DNA from: Closterium sp. NIES-65
Lineage: Eukaryota; Streptophyta; Zygnematophyceae; Desmidiales; Closteriaceae
Reading direction: 5' to 3'
NCBI GenBank assembly: GCA_948144175.1
Contig: CANXME010002087.1
Location: forward strand, 186,001 to 250,000
Length of the DNA stretch: 64,000 bases
Both the position numbers and the translations under genes were made by a program. Shown here one piece after another: positions 52,761 to 64,000 of the stretch; the first letter of the stretch is position 1; every line of letters begins with the position of its first letter. A model generated the notes under the pieces. It made no database searches, had not been told where the DNA came from, and saw nothing but the letters and a program-made list of their open reading frames with translations.

Positions 52761-55700
52761 GACACCTAGCCACGTTTTCGCGTCGGCCCGGGTCGAGTCT
52801 CTACACCCTGACCATTGAGTCTCCTCCAGTCCCTGCGTCTGGCCAGGTAGCTGCGTCGGGTCAAGTGTTTGCTGCTGCGTCCAAGTCTGGTCCTGAGTCT
52901 GCCCCCTGCTCGTGTCGCCTCCTGTCTCACGAGACTCTCTTGTGGCACCACCATCTTGGCCACCCCTCCTTGCCTCGTCTTCGGGGCATGGCTTCCCGTG
53001 TCCTTGTCTCTGGTCTCCCCCGGTCTCTCCCTCCCCTTCCTTCGGGGCCAGGACCTTCGTGTGTCCCCTGTGTCGAGGGGCGGCTCCGGGCTGCCCCTCA
53101 CTCCTCCCAGTTTCCCCCGACAGAGGCTCCTCTGCAGACGCTTCACATGGACGTGTGGGGCCCGGCCCGCGTCCGTGGACAGGGTCACAAGCGCTACTTC
53201 CTGCTGGTGGTTGACGACTACTCGCGTTACACCACGGTCTTCCCCTTGCGCAGCAAGGGTGATGTCACTGGGGTGTTGATCGACTGGATCCGCGCAGCTC
53301 GTCTCCAGCTCAGGAGGAGCTTCGGCTCGGATTTTCCTGTTCTGCGTCTGCACTCTGACCGAGGCGGAGAGTTCTCCTCTGGCCTTCTGCGAGCCTACTG
53401 TCGTGCACGAGGCATCCGCCAGACCTTCACGCTTCTGGACTCTCCACAGCAGAATGAGATTGCTGAGCGCCGCATTGGCATGGTCATGGACGTCGCTCGT
53501 ACGTCCATGATGCATGCGGCTGCCCCCCATTTTTTGTGGCCGTTTGCGGTTCAGTACGCGGCGCATCAGCTCAACTTTCACCCCAAGGTCTTCCGGCCGG
53601 AGACCTCCCCAGCTCTGCTGTGGACGGGGAAGGTCGACGATGCGTCTGCGTTCCGTGTCTGGGGATCTCGGGCGTTTGTCCGCGACTTGTCTGCGGACAA
53701 GCTGTCCCCTCGTGCTGCTCCCTGTGTCTTCCTAGGCTTCCCCCCTGACGCCTCAGGGTGGCAGTTCTACCACCCCTCCTCTCGTCGTGTTCTGTCCTCC
53801 CAGGACGTCACGTTCGACAAGTCCGTCCCCTTCTACCGTCTCTTCCCCTACCGTACTCCTTCCCTCCCCCCGCCACCGCACTTCCTTGTGCCAGGTCCCC
53901 CCCCGGTAGATCCCCTTCCCCCTCAAGGTCCTGCCCCTTCAGGTGTGTCCCAGGTCGATGCAGTCGAGCCAGTCAAGGTTGCTGGTGACTCAGGTACTGC
54001 TGGGGGTGCTGAGCCTGGGGGTGCTGCGCCTGGGGGTGCTGAGTCTGTGGGTGCTGAGTCTGGGGGTGCTAAGCCTGGGGGTGCTGACTCTGGGGGTGCT
54101 GAGTTTGGGGGTGCTGAGCTTGGGGGTGCTGGGTCTGGGGGTGCTGAGCCTAGGGGTCCTGAGCCTGGGGGTGCTGAGCCTGGGGGTGCTGCCTCTAGGT
54201 GTGCTGCGCGCAGGGGTGCTGAGCCTGGGGGTGCTGCGTCTGGAGCTGCTGAGGCTGGAGGTGTGGAGCCTGCGGCCACTGGACCTCCCCTTGTGGCGTC
54301 TGGCGGTGCTGGGCCTGGAGGTTCTCCGGCTGTGTCGTCTCGGCGGGAGCCACTCTCTCCACAGGAGCTACGTGAGTGGTCTGGCGCTGCTGGGCTTGGA
54401 GGTTCTCGGTGTGTGTCGTCTCGGCTGGAGTTGGCGCTTCTTCGACCGCTGAGGGTGCTGGTGCCGCCGGTCCCGGAGCTGCTGGGCCTGTGGGTCCGCC
54501 TGGAGCTGGAGCTGCTGATGGTGCTGGTTCTGAGACTACTACTGTCAGTCCTGGTGGTGGTCGTGCTGCGGGTGCTGCTGGTGCTACTGGAGGTCCTGCC
54601 ACTGGAGGTGCTGTTGGCGCTGGTGCTGCCAGAGGTGCTGAGGGTGCTGGTGCTGTCCCTGCTGTGTCTGGAGCTGCAGCGCGGCCTCGGCCGTACTTTG
54701 TTCCGCTTCTTCAGCAGGTTCTTGGTCTTCCTCCTCGCTTAGAGTGTCCACCGTCTGTCCAGTCGTAGTCACAGTTACCGCCGACCTCCCCACTGCCTTC
54801 TCCTTCACCTTACACTGGTCCTACTCGAGGTCTTGCTGAGCGTCGTGAGCCTGCGTCTCGTCCTGCGTCGCCTGTTCGTGCGGCTCGCACTAGTGGTCGC
54901 AGTTCGCGTCAGCGTCCTCCTCCTGTCCCTGGCACGCACCGGATGTCTCTCCTTCCGTCCACTGCTCCTCTACGTGCCCCTTTGCCCTCTCCTCCTGAGT
55001 CCTCTCTTCCTGCACTTGCCGATCCTGAGTCGGACTCTCTTCGTGCTGCCAGTCCTACTGTCACGCGTCTCCTTGGTACTGTCGTCACTGACCCCTCCTT
55101 TGAGTCCACTGCTGCGTCTGCTCTTGTTTCTGAGCCCGTCGACTTTGCTGCTCGCTGTCGTTTAGACTACGCTGCTAGTCTTGTTGCTGAGTTTGCGTGT
55201 GTTTGTCCTCCGTTCGTCGGGGGTGAGTGTGCTCTTGGCACGGACGTCCTTGAGGACAGGCAGGAGGAGTTTCAGTGTCTGGCTGCTGCTTCACCTCATC
55301 TCGCGTCTATACTGCTTGCCCCTGAGGGAGACCCGGATGCACTAGACATCCCGACTCCGCGCTCTTACGCGGAGGCCGTAGAGGGTCCCTACTCCTCTCA
55401 GTGGCAGGCAGCTATGGATGCAGAGATGGCTTCCTGGAAGTCCACAGGCACCTACGTTGACGCGGTTCCCCCTCCTGGGGCGAACATCGTCAGTGGCATG
55501 TGGATCTTCAGGGTGAAGCGGCCGCCGGGCTCTCCACCTGTCTTCAAGGCGCGGTACGTGGCTCGTGGCTTCAATCAGCGGCAGGGAGTTGACTACTTTC
55601 AGACCTTCTCCCCCACCCCGAAGATGACCACTCTTCGGGTGCTGCTGCACATAGCCGCTCAGCGCGACTACGAGCTCCACTCTCTTGACTTCAGCAGTGC

Positions 55701-56928
55701 TCTCTTGCAGGGTAGCCTGCACGAGGAGATCTGGCTGCGTCGTCCACCTGGCTTCACTGGGACTTTCCCTCCTGACACCCAGTGGAGCCTCCGACGGCTA
55801 GTCTACGGTCTCCGCCAGGCACCGCGTGAGTGGCACGACACACTGAGGACTACGCTTGCGGCTCTTGGGTTTGCTCCCTCTACTGCTGACCCGTCGTTGT
55901 TTCTGCGCACCGACACTTCTCTGCCGCCGTTCTACATCCTCGTGTACGTCGACGACTTGGTCTTTGCCACAGCGGACACTGCTGGACTCGCCTACGTGAA
56001 GTCTGAGCTGCAGAAGAGACACACGTGCACAGACCTGGATGAACTGCGCAGCTACCTTGGCTTGCAGATCACTCGGGACAGAGTACGCTGCACCATTACC
56101 TTGACTCAGTCACATATGGTGGATCAGGTCTTTCAGTGCTTCGGCTTCACGTACTCCTCGCCTCAGGCCACTCCTCTGTTTATTCGCCACTCGCTCTCAG
56201 CTCTGCCTTCGGATGAGTCCGTAGAGTCGAGTGGCCCGTACCCAGATCTTGCTGGCTGCCTCATGTACCTGATGACCTGCACACGACCTGACCTTGCATA
56301 CCCTCTTAGCATCTTGGCACGCTATGTTGCTCCTGGGAGACACCGACTAGAGCACATGGCTGCAGCGAAGAGGGTGTTGCGCTACTTGTGCAGTACGTCG
56401 GGCATGGGGCTAGTGCTTGGAGGGCGGAGTCCAGTGGTCCTCACTGGGCACGCGGACGCTTCTTGGGCTGACGACCAGGCTACTCAGCGGTCGTCACAGG
56501 GTTACACCTTCAGTCTTGGTTCCGGCTCTGTTTCGTGGCGGGCTACTCGCTCGTCTTCTGTTCTCGGCTCCAGTTGTGAGGCTGAGATCTACGCCGGGGC
56601 CATGGCTGCTCAGGAGCTTCGCTGGCTCACCTACCTGCTGACTGACCTTGGAGAGCCGCCTCGTTCTCCTCCAGTGCTGTACGTAGACAACAAGGCCATG
56701 CTGGCCTTGTGTCGAGAGCAGCGTCTGGAGCACACAACGAAGCACATTGCTCTCTGCTACTTTCTTGCTCGTGAGCTGCAGCAGCGTGGCCATTTGCGAC
56801 TTGCGTACGTCGCCTCTGAGGCCAACACTGCTGATGTTTTCACCAAGGCACTTCCGCCTTGTGATCATCAGCGTTTCTGCACTCAGCTGGGACTTGTCCC
56901 AGTCTTGCCTCACTTGCTCACCTCTTGA
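52749..56928 (+). pseudogene. Copia-4 Pol (Gag-pre-integrase to RNase H), N-terminally truncated
   Basis: It opens in the middle of the polyprotein (RTGRHLATFSRRPGSSLYTL). It then has the Gag-pre-integrase (LWHHHLGHPSLPRL), integrase (LHMDVWGPARV, LHSDRGGEF, a QQNEIAERRIG variant of QQNGIAERR), GG(A)-repeat linker (53990-54240), and a frame change at about 54380-54460. RT (AAMDAEMASWKSTG to ILVYVDDLVFA, about 55410-55970) and RNase H (LTGHADASWADDQ, TKHIALCYFLA) follow, ending HLLTS at 56928. RT-RNase H is one intact frame (54943-56928). Without protease and gag it is not autonomous. Confidence 0.9.
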
Positions 56929-57140
56929 TCTTACTTGTACTCTTGCATATATATATACATGCTCTTGCTTGTTTAGACTTATATATATATGTCTCATCCT
57001 GCATGTGAACTGGCCTTGTGGCCTTGACCTTGTGCTCAGACTGTGTGGTGACGTTGTGATCCACCCTGAGCTTGCTTTGCTTTGCTTTGCTTGACTGGTC
57101 TTGTGACCCCTTGTTCTCCCCCACATTGCCTATGGGGGTG

Positions 57141-57271
57141 TGTCAGAACATTATAGCTTATGCTTTTGTGTAGGCTATAGTGGGGTATCCCATAGGGGCT
57201 TCAACCCAATTAGGGTTAGTACTTGTACCCACTTCATTCATAGTTCATTCATTCGCGTTCACTCTTTCACA
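57141..57271 (+). repeat. 3' LTR of Copia-4
   Basis: It follows a polypurine tract (TATGGGGGTG). It differs from the 5' LTR only at GGGGCTTC versus GGGGGTAC, so the insertion is recent. Confidence 0.9.
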
Positions 57272-57340
57272 GAGGGCAGGGCTGACTTTTCAAAAATAGG
57301 CAGCCTGATGCTCACCCTCAATTTTTTCTTTTTACTCTGA

Positions 57341-58030
57341 CAACACTTTGGCCGCAAACTAGCTAGTGTGGGCCTTCTTTAAGAGTTCAATGTTGAAAAT
57401 ATGATGACTCTGAGCTCTCAAGGCTGCTAGATGGAAGTAAGAGTCGCGATTTTGTTTCTCTTTTGCATGTTTTTGGCATGAGAGGGAATCAACATTGCGG
57501 GCTGCTGCAAGTGGAGAAAAGAATGATGCGAGGGGGCATATGGGCTTGCGCTGACTGTTGCGAGCTGCCAAGCGTGAGCTGGCAGCAGGCAAAAACTGAT
57601 GGTGCCGGAGAGCCGGACAGTTCCGCAAGTAACAGATTGTTCTCTAACAGACTTACACTTCGCATGCATCAACGTTATTTCCCTGTAATAAACAGTGCGA
57701 TACTCAACATTTTACGAATTTTTGTTTCATACAGATTCGCTTTTCTATTCACCAATTCGTTGAGCGATCGGCTAATAATATGATTTTGTCTCAGGTAGTT
57801 CTTTATGCTTCAACAGTATTTTTGTGATTTCAACGACACTTTGGTGTACCCGGGTGTCCCCAAGGCGCAGGGTGCTTTCCTCTGCCCCCTCAGAGGCGGG
57901 TGTATCGAGAAGAGTTTCCAAGAAACTTAGTCCCGATACACTCCCATTCAGGGCCCACAAAGTCGATACTCAGTAGTAACAGGCTCCGCGAAAACTATAC
58001 TCTGAAGTCCATTACATAAAATGAGGGCCC
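57341..58030. other. unassigned host sequence
   Basis: Only short, unconvincing frames on either strand. The sequence is more A/T-rich than the surrounding elements. No RNA gene or repeat recognised. Confidence 0.4.
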
Positions 58031-58465
58031 CTAAAACAATTTCTTCGAAGCACTCAGGGACAAGAAATAATATATTTTTTCAACACACATTGTGTTTTTT
58101 TTTTTTCTAGTGTATTGTGAAAGCGAAGCTGCTTGTATTGCACAATTGGCATCGTCGAAGCGTGCAAAACGCCCTTCTCCAACAACAAAAACCGTGGGTT
58201 GGAGTTCATTTCCCTCCACCCACGTTTCTCGATTTTCAAACGGCTCACTCAACATTTCCGCTCGAAAAGTTTTTCCCTCCAAGCTAGCTAGGAATAAATT
58301 GCTTCCTAGAGGCGAGTCATCCTCTACTTTACCCGGTGACATTTTCAACGTCAATCGCTCAACGATGGCACCTACGTCGACACTTAACATCGGGAACTCG
58401 TTAACCCCCGCCTCCGACTCCGGCCGTAACGCCCGCGATTCTACGGGCGAACGCCGTAACAAGAG
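58031..58465 (-). pseudogene. unidentified reading frame cut by a Copia LTR
   Basis: On the minus strand an open frame runs from the Copia-5 3' LTR boundary (58465) for about 145 codons (RSPVESRALRPESEAGVNEF, then GNELQPTVFVVGEGRFARF) to a stop at 58031. Composition suggests real coding in the first about 110 codons. I do not recognise it. Its 5' part would lie beyond Copia-5, outside the window. Confidence 0.35.
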
Positions 58466-58591
58466 TGTGAAGAAATGAGGAATGAATGAACTAGCAAGCA
58501 AGTGGGTACAAGTAGGAAAACCTAAAAGTGTTGTACCCCATATTGTCTACCCCACTACAGCCTACACACACTATAGCATATGAGTTTGACA
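58466..58591 (-). repeat. 3' LTR of Copia-5
   Basis: It shares the TACCCCACTACAGCCTACACAC core with the other family LTRs. Its outer end, TGTGAAGAAATGAGGAATG, is the complement of the end of the solo LTR at 62451-62585. Confidence 0.85.
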
Positions 58592-58787
58592 CACCCCCAT
58601 AGGCAAAGTGGGGGAGAACAGGAGGTCACAAGACCAGTCAAGCAAAGCAAAGCAAGCTCAGGGTGGATCACAACGTCACCACACATTCCGAGCACAAGTT
58701 CAAAGGCCATAAGGCCAGTTCACATGCAAGATCATATATAAAGGTAAACAAGCAAGTGCAGGTATAGAAAGATCACAGTACAAGCAA

Positions 58788-61700
58788 GGTCAAGAAGTCA
58801 ACAAGTGAGGCCAAGTAGGCACAAGACCAAGCATCGTACAGAAGCGCTGATGATCACAAGGCGGAAGTTCCTTGGTAAAGATATCAGCAGTGTTGGCCTC
58901 AGAGGCCACGTAAGCAAGGCGCAGCTGACCACGCTGCTGCAGCTCATGAGCAAGGAAGTAGCGAAGAGCAATGTGCTTCGTTCTGTGCTCCAGTCTATGC
59001 TCCCAACACAAGGCCAGCATGGCCTTGTTGTCTACGAACAGAACTGGAGGAGAACGAGGCGGCTCTCCTAGGTCAATCAGCAGGTAGGTGAGCCAGCGTA
59101 GCTCTTGTGTAGCCATGGCCCCCGCGTAGATCTTAGCCTCACAGCTAGAGCCGAGAACAGAAGACGAGCGGGTAGACCGCCACAAAATAGAGCTAAAACC
59201 AAGGCTGAAGGTGTAACCCTGTGACGACCGCTGCGTAGCCTGGTCGTCAGCCCAAGAAGCGTCTGCGTGACCTGTGAGGACCACTGGACGTCGCCCTCCA
59301 AGCACTAGCCCCATGCCCGACGTACTGCACAAGTAGCGCAACACCCTCTTCGCTGCAGCCATGTGCTCTGGTCTGTGTCTCCCAGGAGCAACATAGCGTG
59401 CCAAGATGCTAAGAGGGTATGCAAGGTCAGGTCGTGTGCAGGTCATCATGTATATGAGGCAGCCAACAAGCTCTGGGTACGGGCCACTCGGCTCTACGGA
59501 CTCATCCGAAGGCAGAGCTGAGAGCGAGTGGCGAGTAGACAGAGGAGTGGCTTGAGGCGAGGAGTACGTGAAGTCAAAGCGCTGAAGGACCTGCTGCACC
59601 ATGTGTGACTGAGTCAGGGTAATGGTGCACTATGCTCTGTCCCGGGTGATCTGCAAGCCAAGGTAGCTGCGCAGTTCACCCAGGTCTAAGCACGTGTGTC
59701 TCTTCTGCAGCTCGGACTTCACGTGGGCGAGTCCAGCAGTGTCAGCAGTGGCAAAGACCAAGTCATCGACGTACACGAGGATGTAAAACGGCGGCAAAGA
59801 GGTGTCAGTGCGCAGAAACTGCGACGGGTCGGCAGTAGAAGGAGCAAACTCAAGAGCCGCAAGTGTAGTCCTCAGTGTGTCGTGCCACTCACGGGGCGCC
59901 TGGCGGAGACCGTAGACTGGCCGCCGGAGGCTCCACTGGGTACCAGGAGGAAACGACCAAGTGAAGCCAGGTGGGCGGCGCAGCCAGATCTCCTCGCGCA
60001 GGGTGCCTTGTAGGAAAGTTGTGCTGAAGTCAAGAGAGTGAAGCTCGTAGTCGCGCTGAGCGGCTATGTGCAGCAGCACCCGAAGAGTGGTCATCTTCGG
60101 GGTGGGAGAGAAGGTCGGAAAGTAGTCAAATCCCTCCCGCTGACTGAAGCCTCGAGCCACGCAACGCGCCTTGAAGACAGGCGGAGAACCCGGCGGCCGC
60201 TTCACCCTGAAAATCCACATGCCACTGACGATGTTCGCCCCAGGTGGGGGAACCTCGTCGACGTAGGTGCCTGTGGACTTCCTGAAAGCCATCTCTGCGT
60301 CCATGGCTGACTGCCACTGAGAGGAGTAGGGACCCTCGATCGCCTCGGCGTACGATCGAGGAGTCGGGATGTCTGGTGCATCCGGGTCTCCCTTAGGGAC
60401 AATCAGCGTGGACACGAGATGAAGCAAAGAAGCAGCAAAACACTAGAACTCCTCCTGCCTGACCTCAACGACGTCCGTGCTAAGAGCACACTCACCCCCG
60501 ACGGACAGAGGACAGACAGACTCAGACTAAGCAACAAGACTAGTGGCGTAGTCTAGACGGCAGCGAGCAGCAAAGTCGACAAGCTCAGCAACCAAGGCAG
60601 ACGCAGCAGTGGACTCAAAGGAAGGGTCAGTGACGACAGTAGACAGGAGACGCGTGACAATAGGACTTGTAGCACGACGGGAGTCAGAAGCTGGGTCACC
60701 AAGGACAGGAAGAGAGGACTCTGGAGGAGACGGCAACGAGACACGTAGAGGAGCAGTGGAAGGACGCATTGCCATCTGGTGTGTGCCGGGGACTGCAGGA
60801 GGACACAAACACAAACCACGACTACTAGTGCGAGCAGCACGAACAGGCAACGCAGGACGAGACGAAGGCTCACGATGCTCAGCAAGACCTCCAGTGGGAC
60901 CCGTGTAGGGAGAAGGAGCCGGTAGGGGGGAGGCGGGCTCTAACTGTGACCGCGACTGGACAGGCTGTGGACACTCTAAGGGAGGAGTAGGACCAGTAGA
61001 GGGCGGGAGACCAAGAACCTGCTCAAGGAGCGGAACGAAGTACGGCCGCGGCCGCACAGCGCCTGCAGAACCAAGAGGGACAGCACCAGTACCTCCAGCG
61101 GCAGCACCAGCGCCAGCAGCACCTCCAGCTCCCACAGCGCCAACTCCAGCACCCTCAGAAGCACCAACGCCAGCAGCACCACCAGCGCCAACACCCTCAG
61201 CAGCTCCAGCTCCAGCAGCACCAACTCCAGCAGCACCGTCAGCTCCTGTACCGCCAGCAGCTCCAGCCGTTCCTCCATCAGGACCAACTCTAGCAGCCCC
61301 AGCAGCACCCCTAGTCCCAGCAGCTCTAGTACCGCCAGTACAAGCACCTCTAGGACCACTGGCTCTAGTAACTCTAGTGCCGACCCCAGGGCAGCGATAA
61401 TAGCAGCACCTCCAGCTCCAGCAGCACGGCTCCAGCGCCGGGAAAAACACTCGCGCAGCTCCTATGGAGAGGGTTGCTCCCGCCTCGACGAAGCACCCGA
61501 AGGGGCCCCAAATCGAGCACCGCCAAAGGCCACACGAGCAGACCCAGCACCCCCAGGCTCCGCACCCCCAAGCTCAGTACCCTCAGGCTCCGTATCCCCA
61601 GGCTCCGCACCCCCAGGCTCCGCACCCCCAGGCTCCGCACCCCCAGGCCCAGCACCCCCAGACTCAGCACCCCCAGGCTCAACACCCCTAGTAGTACGAG

Positions 61701-63074
61701 AGTCAACAGCTACCTCGACAGGCTCGACCGCGTCTACCTGGGACACACCTGACGGGGCAGGACCCTAAGGGGGGAGAGGGTCTACCGGGGGGGGACCAGG
61801 CGCAAGGAAGAGCGACGTCGGTGGGAGGGGTGCAGTGCGGTAGGGGAAGAGACGGTAGTAAGGAACCGACTTGTCAAACGTGACGTCATGGGAGGAAAGA
61901 ACACGGCGCGAGGTGGGGTGGTAAAACTGCCAACCAGGCGCGTTAGGGGGGAAGCCAAGGAAGACGCAGGGAACTGCACGGGGGGACAGCTTGTCTGCAG
62001 ACAAGTCGTAGACAAACGCCCGAGATCCCCAGACACGTAACGCAAACGCATCGCCAACCTTCCCCGTCCACCGCAAGGTGGGGGAGGTCTCTAGCAAGGA
62101 GACCCGGGGCTGAAGGTTGATCTGATGCGCTGCGTACCGAACCGCAAATGGCCACAGAAAATGTGGAGCTGTCGCATGGATCATGGACATACGAGCGACG
62201 TCCATGACCATGCCAATGCGGCGCTCAGCGATCCCATTTTGCTTTGGAGAGGCCGGAAGCGTGAAGGTATGGCGGATGCCCTGTGCACGACAGAAGGCTC
62301 CCAGAAGGGCAGAGGAAAAGTCTCCGCCTCTATTAGAGTGCAGACGCAGAACAGGAAAGTCCGAGCCGAAACTCTCTCTGAGCAGGAGACGAGCTGCGCG
62401 GATCCAGTCGATCAACACCTCAGTGACGTCACCCTTGCTGCGCAAGGGGATGTCAGAATGTTATAATTGTGTAGCATGTAGTGGGGTACTCTATAGCGAG
62501 TACAACCCAATTAGGGTTTCCTATATGTATGCTAACTGCTGCTAGTACAAACCCCTTCTTCTTTTTCATTCCTCATTTCTTCACAGGGGAACACCGTGGT
62601 GTAACGCGAGTAGTCGTCAACCACCAACAGGAAGTAACGCTCGTGACCCTGGCCACGGACGCGGGCGGGGCCCCACACGTCCATGTGAAGAGTCTGCAGC
62701 AGAGCCTCTGTCGGAGGAAAATCGGAGGAGTGAGGGCCGGCGCGCTGCCGCCCCTCAACGCAGGGAGCGCAGGTAGGGGCAGGCCCCGGAGGAAGGGGAG
62801 GGAGGGACCAGGGGAGACCAAAGACAAGGACACGGGAGGCCATGCCTCAGAGACGAGGCAGGGAGGGGTGACCAAGGCGGTGGTGCGAGAGGAGAGTCTG
62901 GTGGGACAGGAGACGGCACGAGCAGGGAGCAGACTCAGGACCAGACCGTGATGCTGCTGCAAACACCTGACTCGACGCAGCTACCTGACCAGACTCAGCA
63001 ACCGGAGGAGACTGAGTAGTCAGTGTGTACAGGCTCGACCCCGGCCGACGGGTAAACGTGGCCAAGTGTCGGCC
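58788..63074 (-). pseudogene. Copia-5 Pol with frameshifts, stops and insertions
   Basis: On the minus strand: ATFTRRPGSSLYTLTT (63065), Gag-pre-integrase (LLSHHRLGHPSLPRL), integrase (LHMDVWGPARV, LHSNRGGDF with N for the usual D, KQNGIAERRIG), GGAEPGG linker (61690-61520), RT (SAMDAEMAFRKSTGTYVD, ILVYVDDLVFA), RNase H (LTGHADASWADDQ) and final HLLTS. Breaks lie near 61750, 61450-61500, 60427-60527 and 59602-59630. The integrase Asp change and the frame breaks make it inactive. Confidence 0.88.
62451..62585 (+). repeat. solo LTR inside Copia-5 integrase region
   Basis: It runs from TGTCAGAATGTTATAATTG to TTTCTTCACA, 135 bp, flanked by the duplication GGGGA (62446-62450 and 62586-62590). Other copies read straight through (AAGGGGAAGACCGTGG). 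It is in the opposite orientation to Copia-5. Confidence 0.92.
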
Positions 63075-63448
63075 TGTGAGAGTACGACGGCTTATGCCAG
63101 CTATGCTTGCTTGCCCTTACTTTATCATGCTATTTCTAGCATATGATAATCATATGTATGCATGAATTGCTTGATTTCCTAGGCTAGGTGCTTTCGTATA
63201 TTTTATTATATTTATAGCACCGAGCTAGGTTGCGTGCACCGAAATTCTGGCTTTTCGGTTGCCACCGAATTTCCTTCTACCGAATTCGGTAAGGATCTGT
63301 TCGGGACGCTTCGTGACCCGCCGAACCTTCGCGTAACACCTGGTTACCGGGCCTTGTGTCGAGCCTATGTATAGCCTCGTGTTGTACCTAGGTGGACATT
63401 CAATTCAATTTGAATCATCTTTTCTGAGCTCGATCCCAGATGCTCACA
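63075..63448 (+). repeat. 5' LTR of a retrotransposon running off the window
   Basis: It runs from TGTGAGAGTACGACGG to GCTCACA and is the same family as the solo LTR at 24668-25055. It contains CCTATGTATAGCCTCGTG, a TATA-like site, near 63364-63381. Unlike the solo copy it is followed by a primer-binding site, so the interior is retained. Confidence 0.88.
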
Positions 63449-64000
63449 CTTGGTAATCAGAGCGGTTTACACGCGAGGTCTTCAACCGCTTAGTTCCGGC
63501 CTTTAAAAACCGCGGGGGCGGCGACGAAAGCGCCGATACGGGTACGTAAAACCATTTCCGCGCAATTTCTCTACGTCCCCCTCGATTCGGTTTTCGAACA
63601 CCCCTCAGATTTACTGGTGGAAAGGTTGGAGTTTCGACCGTTCGATCGAGTTTCATCTCAACGCGCCAGAGAATTTCGCCCAAAAACGTTGGAATTTGGA
63701 GCTTCGGATCGATTTTCTCCTCAACGGCCAAGATCGGACGCGAATTTCGCCTAAGGGAGATTTACGCAACCTACAGAATTTGCGCTCGTCGATTCTACAG
63801 TCAATTTGACTCGCAGTAAGTCGACCAGCACCTAGAATTCGATTTTTTTCGTCGCGCATCTTCCTGTAAATCGCCAAATGGAGGGAAAAAAGAGATATTT
63901 CAGTACAGAAAATCGCGGAGTTACGTGCTGAGCATAAGCAAATGCGTGCAGCGCTCCCACGACTTGAAAAACTCCTTGCGAACCAGTCGGCAACCGCCAC
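63449..64000 (+). mobile_element. primer site, leader and possible gag start of the element begun at 63075
   Basis: TGGTAATCAGAGCGG follows the LTR after two bases, as a primer-binding site. The leader to about 63880 has no open frame. The last about 100 bases read KIAELRAEHKQMRAALPRLE, a coiled-coil-like segment typical of Gag N-termini in Ty3-type elements. The class is a guess until the interior is seen. Confidence 0.6.

Larger units (their letters stand above)
51804..57271 (+). mobile_element. Ty1/copia retrotransposon lacking gag (Copia-4)
   Basis: The LTRs are 131 bp (51804-51934 and 57141-57271) with two differences. The target duplication is GAGGG (51799-51803 and 57272-57276). The primer site TGGAATCAGAGCAGG is at 51935. 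A GCGC hairpin (GCGCGCCCCGAGGCGCGCG, about 51985) and a GC-rich array (52030-52760) lead directly into pol at the Gag-pre-integrase region. No gag or protease is present. Confidence 0.92.
51304..57340 (+). pseudogene. unidentified reading frame split by Copia-4
   Basis: A plus-strand frame covers 51304-51803, contains one TAG (51532-51534), and continues in phase after the Copia-4 element from 57277 to a TGA ending at 57340 (GDEG joined to RADFSKIGSL). The section after the TAG (WVANALGLPFDRQEQLNIHG, YFDYSELLSDRIYSQVTLPF) looks like a genuine globular protein, but I do not recognise the family. The start is uncertain, since an in-frame TGA sits at 51301-51303 and no ATG leads. It may be the last exon of a gene or a fragment of an unknown mobile element. 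Confidence 0.5.
58466..64000 (-). mobile_element. Ty1/copia retrotransposon (Copia-5), interrupted and running off the window
   Basis: The 3' LTR is 58466-58591 (TGTGAAG...TTTGACA), preceded by AAGAG as a possible target duplication. The polypurine tract TATGGGGGTG is beside it. Pol lies on the minus strand up to 63074, where another retrotransposon is inserted. A solo LTR of a related family interrupts it at 62451-62585. Its 5' LTR is not in the window, so the part from 63075 onward belongs to the nested element. Confidence 0.85.

Noticed and set aside
1..64000. tRNA, rRNA or other structured RNA genes
   Set aside because: None recognised on either strand. The tRNA-like matches are only the short primer-binding sites next to LTRs.

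Overview
The window looks like nuclear DNA of a streptophyte green alga or other land-plant relative. It carries intron-containing plant-type genes (a GT92 and a GT61 glycosyltransferase, and an organelle-type recA with a long N-terminal extension), plant-style LTR retrotransposons with initiator-Met-like primer sites, and a complete hAT transposon. The repeat style reminds me of zygnematophytes such as Closterium, but I cannot prove the genus from sequence alone.

Layout. 1-4213: 3' part of a Ty3/gypsy chromovirus ending in its 3' LTR. About 4642-7653: GT92 gene split by a 1.25-kb non-autonomous LTR element (4928-6179). 8158-20405: recA in eight exons with consistent phases. Its introns hold a 312-bp satellite, a 629-bp foldback repeat and many partial copies of its own exons. 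20861-33347: hAT transposon (12-bp TIRs, 8-bp target duplication). Its transposase gene is split by a Copia element (23424-31936), which itself holds a solo LTR (24668-25055) and a non-autonomous LTR element (26093-27639). 34213-39213: GT61 gene in five exons, again with partial exon copies in every intron. 40169-40259: possible first exon of another gene, followed by a pyrimidine-rich minisatellite split by a second Copia lineage (40634-49684), which contains a truncated third Copia (42286-45272). About 51304-57340: unidentified reading frame split by a gag-less Copia (51804-57271). 58466-end: minus-strand Copia with a solo LTR inside it (62451-62585), broken at 63075 by the 5' LTR of another retrotransposon that runs off the window.

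The three host genes (GT92, recA, GT61) lie in the same direction. Nothing suggests a shared pathway: two are probably Golgi glycosyltransferases of wall or glycan synthesis, one is an organellar recombinase. What recA and GT61 share is an unusual architecture. Segments spanning their exon-intron boundaries have been tandemly duplicated again and again, and in both genes one 5' splice site has seeded a tandem array. In recA each array unit contains a potential 33-nt frame-neutral cassette exon with branch point, acceptor and donor. This is the most unusual signal in the window.

Limits. Exon models come from reading frames, splice signals and known protein motifs only. Copy boundaries of degenerate repeats are approximate. 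No similarity search was possible.
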